From the NCBI GenBank assembly GCA_903914955.1, contig CAIWRB010000334.1, positions 1-35,207 on the forward strand: a stretch of 35,207 bases of DNA. The letters are read 5' to 3'. Under the pieces are notes generated by a model. That model searched no databases. It saw only the letters and a program-made list of their open reading frames with translations, and was not told where the DNA came from. Positions 30,200 to 35,207 of this stretch are shown here, in pieces (the first letter of the stretch is position 1; every line of letters starts with the position of its first letter). This DNA comes from an uncultured Chloroflexota bacterium. GTDB taxonomy: Bacteria > Chloroflexota > Anaerolineae > Anaerolineales > Villigracilaceae. The position numbers and the translations under genes were made by a program.

Positions 30200-32470
30200 T
30201 TAGAACATCGGCTCCATCGCCATGGCGGGATGATTGTGCGCTTCGAGCCATGCGAGTAAATCTTCAACCGTTGTCGCGCTGCTATCGTCGGCGATCTTGT
30301 CCATGAATTCAGGGTCGCCTTCACGTGTGCAGACAGCTTTGAATTCATCCGCCATGCTGGTCTTTAGCACAGATGACATCCAGACGATTCTCTTGAAACC
30401 ACCATCCGATGAAATGAATTTGGGACTGATGAGATAGAACTTGCCGACACCCATCACGCCCGGAGTTTGCAATCCGCCGCCAGCGATACCTGCAAGGGTC
30501 GAGAAAGTCATGCCTGCGGGAGTCATGGCTGTGTCTTCACGGCTAACGATCATCACACCATTGGCTTCGGGGATGAGCATCACGATACATTCGAAACATC
30601 CGCAAGCCGTCATCGGATTTTCCATGATGGAGTACATTGAGACTTCCTGCACCACACCATGCGAACCCATCGCTGCGTATTCGTTCGTGCCTTGCCAATA
30701 GCCTTTCTTGAAATCTACTAATTTTCCAAGTTTGATCGGTTGATTCGGTCCGGTGGGATTTATGCTAAACGAAGCTTTGCAATCCAGCCAGTTATACGCG
30801 CCGCACAAACCGAGTCGTTCGGGAGAGACCACGCAGACGTGATTCGGCGCGAACGATTGGCATAATGTGCAGGAATAAAATTCGTCCACTTTATCGTCCG
30901 TCAGATCGGCGAGCCGTTTATTGCGGAAGTCATACGCGGCGCGCGCCTTTTCCAACCATTCAGTATGCAAGGTTGGTTCGGTGATGATCGTGACCTGTAC
31001 CTTGTCCACGATCGCGCCGAAGTCTTCATGAAATCTTGCGTGCAAAATTTTGCCAAATGATTCAAGACTGAAGCCTTTATCTGCCGCGGCATTCGAGATG
31101 CGGATCCACGCGATATCACGTTGACCGACGTGTTGAATTCCGCTGGCGCCGTTGACGAAGTAATGAACTTGTCTTTCCAGTACAGGTTCGAAATCCTGTT
31201 GCATTTGTCTGCCAGCAACTTTGATGACAATACCCAGATCCATTGAACCTTGCGCGGGGATTTGCGAGAAATCGGGCCCGATGACTTCGATCTTGCCATC
31301 GGTGACTTCATCCAGTTTTGCCATGTGCAAAAATTCATACGCGCGCGAGTGCTTGCCGCCAAATTCAACGCGTAGATCAGTCTTGCGGACGACTTCACCT
31401 TCAAAAGCTGAGCCGTACGAAACGGGAACATCCACATTCGAAACTTTGACTTTGACGCCACGAATCTCAATACATTTCTGGACGAGCCTTTCGGCTTTTT
31501 CCAGATCATCCTTGCCGTCAATTGCATCAAACGGCATGGAGACAACATGCTCATAAGTTGTTACGCCGGTTGGTAAAATTTCGGGAATAACTGTATCCGC
31601 GATAACGGGGAATCCGAAGTTGATCGCGCCGGCCGCGGCGGCATATTTCAAATCGTCCACCTCACCAAGTGCAAGCACGAAAGCGAAGACACGCTCTTTG
31701 TTGTATAGCAAAATTTCGCGCGACATGCCAGGTTTCATTCCACCGAAAGTCAGTGCGGACCGAGTTGCAAATCCCAATGCATAAATTGCGGAAATGGTGT
31801 CTGTACCAAATGGAACGGTAAAAGTATTGTAGCCAAGTTCCACGCCTTCTTCCTGCAATTGATGAATGATGCTGCGTCCATTCACATTGCCTGAAAGGAA
31901 AGTGAGAATATTACGACGTTGTAACTCACGCACGATCTTGACAGCGACTGCATTTGATTTTGCACATCCGACAATGGCGGCAAAGCCAGGCATGCGTCCA
32001 TCCACCAATTGAATACCCCATGATCGCAGTTGAATATCGTCAATGGGACCATTCAAGTGACCATGTCCATTGGCGCCGCCGTAGTTCGTCCCTCCAGCGA
32101 GGGTAAAGCTTTCAGGCATCGGTTCAGGCTGAAGTCCATAGACGAAGCGGAGGGCTTCAATTGTTTCAGCCGCAAGCAAAGTCGCCATTCCTGAATCCAA
32201 GGTCTCGCCCAGATAGGGAGTCCAATGTCTGCCAGCGGGGACTGGATGAAGCAATCCGCGCGTATATTCCATGACAGATTTCAAGTCTCCAATTTTTTCA
32301 ATGGACTTGCCTGTCATACCGAGAATGGTCGGTAAAAAATATGCTGTGTTCGGAAATGAAACGGGCGTGTCTGCGCCTTTTTCTGCTATCGCTTTATTGA
32401 GCATGACGTCGGCTTCGGTGACGAGCGCATTAGCACCGCGAATTGCCCGTGTGGCTATATATTTTGACAT
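30200..32470 (-). CDS. acsB: acetyl-CoA synthase, CODH/ACS alpha subunit
   Basis: 756 residues, the length of bacterial AcsB with its N-terminal CODH-contact domain. The A-cluster ligands are intact: Cys-Thr-Leu-Cys-x8-Cys-x9-Cys for the 4Fe-4S cluster, and Ala-Cys-Gly-Cys-Phe-Glu-Cys for the Cys-Gly-Cys that bridges the two nickel atoms. AGGAG stands before the ATG. It joins CO from AcsA, methyl from AcsCD, and CoA into acetyl-CoA. An inverted repeat fills the 91-base gap to acsA. Confidence 0.98.
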   Translation of the reverse strand: MSKYIATRAIRGANALVTEADVMLNKAIAEKGADTPVSFPNTAYFLPTILGMTGKSIEKIGDLKSVMEYTRGLLHPVPAGRHWTPYLGETLDSGMATLLAAETIEALRFVYGLQPEPMPESFTLAGGTNYGGANGHGHLNGPIDDIQLRSWGIQLVDGRMPGFAAIVGCAKSNAVAVKIVRELQRRNILTFLSGNVNGRSIIHQLQEEGVELGYNTFTVPFGTDTISAIYALGFATRSALTFGGMKPGMSREILLYNKERVFAFVLALGEVDDLKYAAAAGAINFGFPVIADTVIPEILPTGVTTYEHVVSMPFDAIDGKDDLEKAERLVQKCIEIRGVKVKVSNVDVPVSYGSAFEGEVVRKTDLRVEFGGKHSRAYEFLHMAKLDEVTDGKIEVIGPDFSQIPAQGSMDLGIVIKVAGRQMQQDFEPVLERQVHYFVNGASGIQHVGQRDIAWIRISNAAADKGFSLESFGKILHARFHEDFGAIVDKVQVTIITEPTLHTEWLEKARAAYDFRNKRLADLTDDKVDEFYSCTLCQSFAPNHVCVVSPERLGLCGAYNWLDCKASFSINPTGPNQPIKLGKLVDFKKGYWQGTNEYAAMGSHGVVQEVSMYSIMENPMTACGCFECIVMLIPEANGVMIVSREDTAMTPAGMTFSTLAGIAGGGLQTPGVMGVGKFYLISPKFISSDGGFKRIVWMSSVLKTSMADEFKAVCTREGDPEFMDKIADDSSATTVEDLLAWLEAHNHPAMAMEPMF

Positions 32471-32471
32471 A

Positions 32472-32542
32472 TTAGTCTCCTAGTCTTTAGTCTGGTAGCC
32501 TGGTAGTCATTTTGCCTTTACGCGAATTGCGCAAGAGACTAA
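32472..32542. repeat. inverted repeat between acsA and acsB
   Basis: TTAGTCTC (32472-32479) and GAGACTAA (32535-32542) are perfect arms. Both flanks contain further short TAGTC / GACTA units. The arm nearest acsB includes its ribosome site, so folding could mask translation or protect the processed message. Function is inferred. Confidence 0.45.
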
Positions 32543-32561
32543 ACGACTAACGAGCAACTGA

Positions 32562-34574
32562 CTAAGCAACTACTCCATAAATTGCCTCGCGTCTTTGAGC
32601 CAGCGGTAGCGCTTCGAGTTCATTCATCTTCGCATCGCCTGATTTTCCAAATTTGTTCGGGTCGTATTCAGGCAAGCCAAGCGCGGCGCGTTTCTTATCA
32701 ATATGTTCCAGCGTCTTGCGGATCATCTCTGCGGGGTCGGGGATAAATTCCAATTTGCCGCCATACAATTTTTCCCAGCCTTCGCTTAGGTAATGAAGCA
32801 CTTCAGAACTATCGTTGACTCGCTCCATGCCGCTCACAGGCGATGAACCGCCGAAGATGACATATCCGCCCGAAGCCACAACATACGCCGCGATGGCAAG
32901 CGCTTTTTCGCTCATCCATTCGGGCGCGAGTCCGACTGCCGGAACCTGGTCAATGTCATCACCGAGTCCGCCGTCTTCAACCATTTGACTCAACACGGTC
33001 AGGATGCGGGTATTGTCTACGCACGAACCCATGTGGAGGACTGGAGGAATTCCAACCGTTTCGCAGATTTCGCGCAGACCGTTTCCGACTTCGCTCAAGC
33101 CTGCTTCGCCCAACATCAGTCCCAGCTTGGCTGACGAAATCGCGCCGCAGCCAGTTTGCACAACGAGCACGTCTTGCTTGAGCAGCTCTTTCACGACCAC
33201 ATTATGCAAATAATCCTGTGACGAGCGCGGATTGTTACATCCGACAATGGCCGCCACACCGCGAATACGCCCCGTCATGATGGCGTCATTCAACGGGCGG
33301 AAGGATGCGCGATAGGAACCTCCCAACATGTAGTTGATGTATTCATGCGAGAAACCGGGAATTAGATCTTCCTTGATTTGCGGAATACGTGTCTTGTTGT
33401 TGTCACGATTTTTGAAATTATCAACTGCAACTCGCAGGATTTGCTTTGCGATGGTGAGAGCATGGTGCTCGTCAAATTCAATATGAGTCGCGCCTTTGAT
33501 CTTGACCTTCGGTGAAGTAGTGATGATCGCTGTATGGAAATTTTGCGCCAAACCAACCAGCGCCTGCATGATGCACTGTACATCCACGACCATTGCTTCG
33601 ACAGCGCCTGTCAAAATGGCGAGTTCCTGATGCAGGAAGTTACCCGCCGCAGGGATGCCTTGTCTCATCAGGATTTCGTTCGCGGTACAACAAATGCCAG
33701 AAAGTTGAATTCCATTTGCTCCAGCGGCCTTGGCATACGCGATGATCTCAGGGTCCTGTGACGCGGCGACCAACATTTCGCTCATGGACGGTTCGTGTCC
33801 ATGCACCACGATATTGACCATATCTTCTTTAATAACACCGAGATTAGCCTGCCCCAAAATCGGCGCGGGTGTACCGAATAAAATATCTGAAATATCGGTG
33901 GCGATCATTGAGCCGCCCCAGCCATCTGATATTGCGGTGCGGATGGCGTGATTCAAAATGTGAGCGGGATCCTGGTCATCGCCGATGTGTGTGCGATGTA
34001 ACGCCTCGACCACTTCGCGATCCACGCCGCGCGGCCAGACATTTTGCTCGCGCCAGATCTGCTGTCTCTTTTTGGGAGCGCGGATGGCAGGGACAATCTC
34101 GCCGCGCTGCTGACCAAATTGAGAGATGTATAGATCGGCTAATTCGTTCGCGACATCTTCAGGTTTGCGTCCATCCACCTTGATGTTGTAATAACCAGCC
34201 ACCATTCGCAATTTCGCCACGTCACGGATGCTGTACCCTTGAGCCTCACCCATTGCTGTGGCTTTCAACAAGAAAGCCATATCTCGGCCGTGGTCGCTAT
34301 GCGCGGCGGAACCAGCTGCGATGGCGCGCGTTAAGTTGCGCGCCTGGATCGTGTCAATTGTGGCACCGCATACGCCTACATCACCGCTCTTGGTCAAACG
34401 GCACGGGCCCATTCCGCATTGCTTACAACACATCCCTGCGCCGCCGATATTGCACGCCACCATATTATCTGCGCGTGTAAAAGCGGTTCCGATACCCAGC
34501 TCCTCCGCACGGATCAACATTTGCTGCGCGGCGGGGTCAGTCGAATAATCTTTGATCTCACGTTTCTTTGGCAT
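32562..34574 (-). CDS. acsA: anaerobic carbon monoxide dehydrogenase, CODH/ACS beta subunit
   Basis: 670 residues with GGAGG before the ATG. N-terminal cluster cysteines are Cys41 and Cys49 (D-cluster, shared in the dimer) and Cys50, Cys53, Cys58, Cys69 (B-cluster). C-cluster (Ni-Fe-S) ligands are seen as His in Val-His-Gly-His-Glu-Pro, and Cys in Gly-Ile-Cys-Cys-Thr-Ala-Asn-Glu, Val-Gln-Cys-Ile-Met-Gln, Val-Gly-Cys-Asn-Asn, Thr-Gly-Cys-Gly-Ala and Met-Gly-Ser-Cys-Val-Asp-Asn. All are present, so it should be active. It reduces CO2 to CO for AcsB or oxidises CO. It is first of the core acs genes, preceded by the HMA-like gene. Confidence 0.98.
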   Translation of the reverse strand: MPKKREIKDYSTDPAAQQMLIRAEELGIGTAFTRADNMVACNIGGAGMCCKQCGMGPCRLTKSGDVGVCGATIDTIQARNLTRAIAAGSAAHSDHGRDMAFLLKATAMGEAQGYSIRDVAKLRMVAGYYNIKVDGRKPEDVANELADLYISQFGQQRGEIVPAIRAPKKRQQIWREQNVWPRGVDREVVEALHRTHIGDDQDPAHILNHAIRTAISDGWGGSMIATDISDILFGTPAPILGQANLGVIKEDMVNIVVHGHEPSMSEMLVAASQDPEIIAYAKAAGANGIQLSGICCTANEILMRQGIPAAGNFLHQELAILTGAVEAMVVDVQCIMQALVGLAQNFHTAIITTSPKVKIKGATHIEFDEHHALTIAKQILRVAVDNFKNRDNNKTRIPQIKEDLIPGFSHEYINYMLGGSYRASFRPLNDAIMTGRIRGVAAIVGCNNPRSSQDYLHNVVVKELLKQDVLVVQTGCGAISSAKLGLMLGEAGLSEVGNGLREICETVGIPPVLHMGSCVDNTRILTVLSQMVEDGGLGDDIDQVPAVGLAPEWMSEKALAIAAYVVASGGYVIFGGSSPVSGMERVNDSSEVLHYLSEGWEKLYGGKLEFIPDPAEMIRKTLEHIDKKRAALGLPEYDPNKFGKSGDAKMNELEALPLAQRREAIYGVVA

Positions 34575-34587
34575 GATTCACCTCCAT

Positions 34588-34974
34588 CTACTTGTCAATC
34601 AATTTGACAGCACCCAACCCCGGGCACGGCCAGAGCGGACGTCCGTTATAGTCCACACGCTGGGCGAAGGAAACCGTTCCTTTAATGGTTTCGTACACAG
34701 CGGTATGGCGGAAGAAATGATCCCCGCCAATCTTTTCAACCGCAATGCCTGTCTCGATCAGCATCGGCATCTCGCCAAGATATCCTGCCTCTTCAAGGCA
34801 CATGCTGATCTGTTCAACTTTAATCTTTGCGGGGTCGTATTTAACTTCGATGATCTGAAAGGCGCTGCTGGCATAGACTTCACTGACCCCCGTCAACTCG
34901 AGCAATATTCTCCTTACCTCGGAAACGTGATGATCTCCGAAAAGCACAGGAGTTTCGAACGTTTTAGTCTCCAT
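34588..34974 (-). CDS. HMA-like (ferredoxin-fold) protein lacking the CxxC metal site
   Basis: A 128-residue protein with GAGG before the ATG, first gene of the CODH/ACS operon and 13 bases upstream of acsA. Residues about 5-70 follow the heavy-metal-associated fold: Val-Leu-Phe-Gly-Asp-His-His-Val-Ser-Glu-Val-Arg-Arg-Ile-Leu-Leu-Glu-Leu-Thr-Gly-Val, then Val-Lys-Tyr-Asp-Pro-Ala-Lys-Ile and Leu-Glu-Glu-Ala-Gly-Tyr. The usual Cys-x-x-Cys is replaced by Gly-Asp-His-His. A second region (about 75-128) has Phe-Phe-Arg-His-Thr and a Trp-Pro-Cys-Pro-Gly-Leu-Gly. It may handle nickel for CODH or ACS; this is a guess from position and fold. Confidence 0.65.
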   Translation of the reverse strand: METKTFETPVLFGDHHVSEVRRILLELTGVSEVYASSAFQIIEVKYDPAKIKVEQISMCLEEAGYLGEMPMLIETGIAVEKIGGDHFFRHTAVYETIKGTVSFAQRVDYNGRPLWPCPGLGAVKLIDK

Positions 34975-35081
34975 GAATGCACCTCTTTTAAAAAGATGGA
35001 TGTGACTCTGAAGGAAGACAACGCTAAAACATAGACTCTTCCTAATGTAGCATTATTCTAGCATTCGGACTGGTCTTGAAG

Positions 35082-35113
35082 TTGTGAATTTTGTCATAAG
35101 AAAAGCTGACAAA
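35082..35113. promoter_or_regulatory. possible Rex-like or dyad operator between divergent transcripts
   Basis: TTGTGAA-TTTT-GTCATAA (35082-35099) agrees with the Rex (NADH-sensing repressor) consensus TTGTGAA-N4-TTCACAA at 12 of 14 fixed positions. It overlaps a perfect dyad TTTGTCA-N10-TGACAAA (35090-35113). It lies about 110 bases upstream of the CODH/ACS operon and just upstream of the plus-strand promoter at the right edge. Confidence 0.3.
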
Positions 35114-35134
35114 TGTACCTAACAAGGGTAAATT

Positions 35135-35165
35135 TTGAAGAATTCAAAAAATGGAAAGGTATAAT
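35135..35165 (+). promoter_or_regulatory. possible promoter for the rightmost gene
   Basis: A perfect TATAAT (35160-35165) is followed 18 bases later by an ATG. The best -35, TTGAAG (35135-35140), is at a wide 19-base spacing. The resulting leader would be only about ten bases. Confidence 0.4.
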
Positions 35166-35182
35166 CTGCCTGAGAATGAAAA

Positions 35183-35207
35183 ATGACTAACTTTGGACCT
35201 GGATGGA
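35183..35207 (+). CDS. start of an unidentified gene (runs off the right edge)
   Basis: An ATG at 35183 opens a frame reading Met-Thr-Asn-Phe-Gly-Pro-Gly-Trp to the window end. It is supported only by the -10 sequence just upstream; there is no clear ribosome site. Too short to identify. Confidence 0.3.

Noticed and set aside
29646-30251. CBS protein starting at 30251
   Set aside because: The extra 35 residues overlap acsB and show no family sequence; the CBS domain begins right after ATG 30146.
1-35207. CRISPR arrays, rRNA genes, complete prophage
   Set aside because: No regularly spaced repeats, rRNA sequence, or phage structural genes seen.

Overview
The window looks like a chromosomal segment of a mesophilic anaerobic bacterium, most likely Chloroflexota, class Anaerolineae. 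This is inferred from the moderate GC content, the conserved-hypothetical gene set, and a bacterial-type CODH/ACS (Wood-Ljungdahl) operon in which AcsB is a separate 756-residue protein and MetV and MetF are fused. No rRNA or species marker is present, so the taxonomy is an inference.

Left part (1-5.1 kb): an accessory region. It holds the 5' end of a DDE-type transposase gene (minus strand), a small antitoxin-like gene followed by a frameshifted retropepsin-like protease, a conserved hypothetical gene, a two-gene unit with a nucleotidyltransferase-fold protein, an overlooked 38-residue protein with six cysteines, an excisionase-like HTH gene with stacked terminators, and tRNA-Glu(UUC). Next come an unknown gene and a YgiT-like zinc-finger gene.

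5.1-8.2 kb (minus strand): signal peptidase I with its own promoter, then a run of lipoprotein metallopeptidase, dual-specificity phosphatase and SAM methyltransferase genes with overlapping ends.

8.25-14.3 kb (minus strand): the most unusual locus. In order of transcription it encodes a membrane zinc-ribbon protein, a DUF2207-like membrane protein ending in a Cys-Ala repeat tail (CACACACAGCACACA), an RRE/PqqD-radical SAM-SPASM enzyme, a stand-alone PAS protein, a protein with a C-terminal membrane anchor, and a second RRE-radical SAM paralogue that has lost every cluster cysteine but kept the SAM-site GGEATLR motif. I propose that this is a peptide-modification system acting on the cytoplasmic Cys-Ala tail of a membrane protein, with the pseudoenzyme as scaffold.

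14.5-19.5 kb: an alkaline-ceramidase family membrane protein (plus) with an in-frame stop just after the best start site, a solitary CpaF/TadA-type ATPase and a LuxR-type regulator (both minus), the catalytic subunit of methylmalonyl-CoA mutase (plus), and a Phd/VapC toxin-antitoxin pair with a well-formed promoter.

19.5-35 kb (minus strand): a long, tightly packed operon for the carbonyl and methyl branches of the Wood-Ljungdahl pathway. The order is HMA-like protein, acsA (CODH), acsB (ACS), CBS-pair protein, acsD, acsC, acsV-like activator, acsE, fused metV-metF, GNAT, HdrC-like remnant, malic enzyme, and a TrxR-fold flavoprotein without the CxxC. MetVF makes methyl-THF, AcsE moves the methyl group to the AcsCD corrinoid protein, the AcsV-like protein reactivates that protein, AcsA reduces CO2 to CO, and AcsB assembles acetyl-CoA. 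Malic enzyme and methylmalonyl-CoA mutase would link this to C3/C4 metabolism. A divergent gene begins at the right edge.
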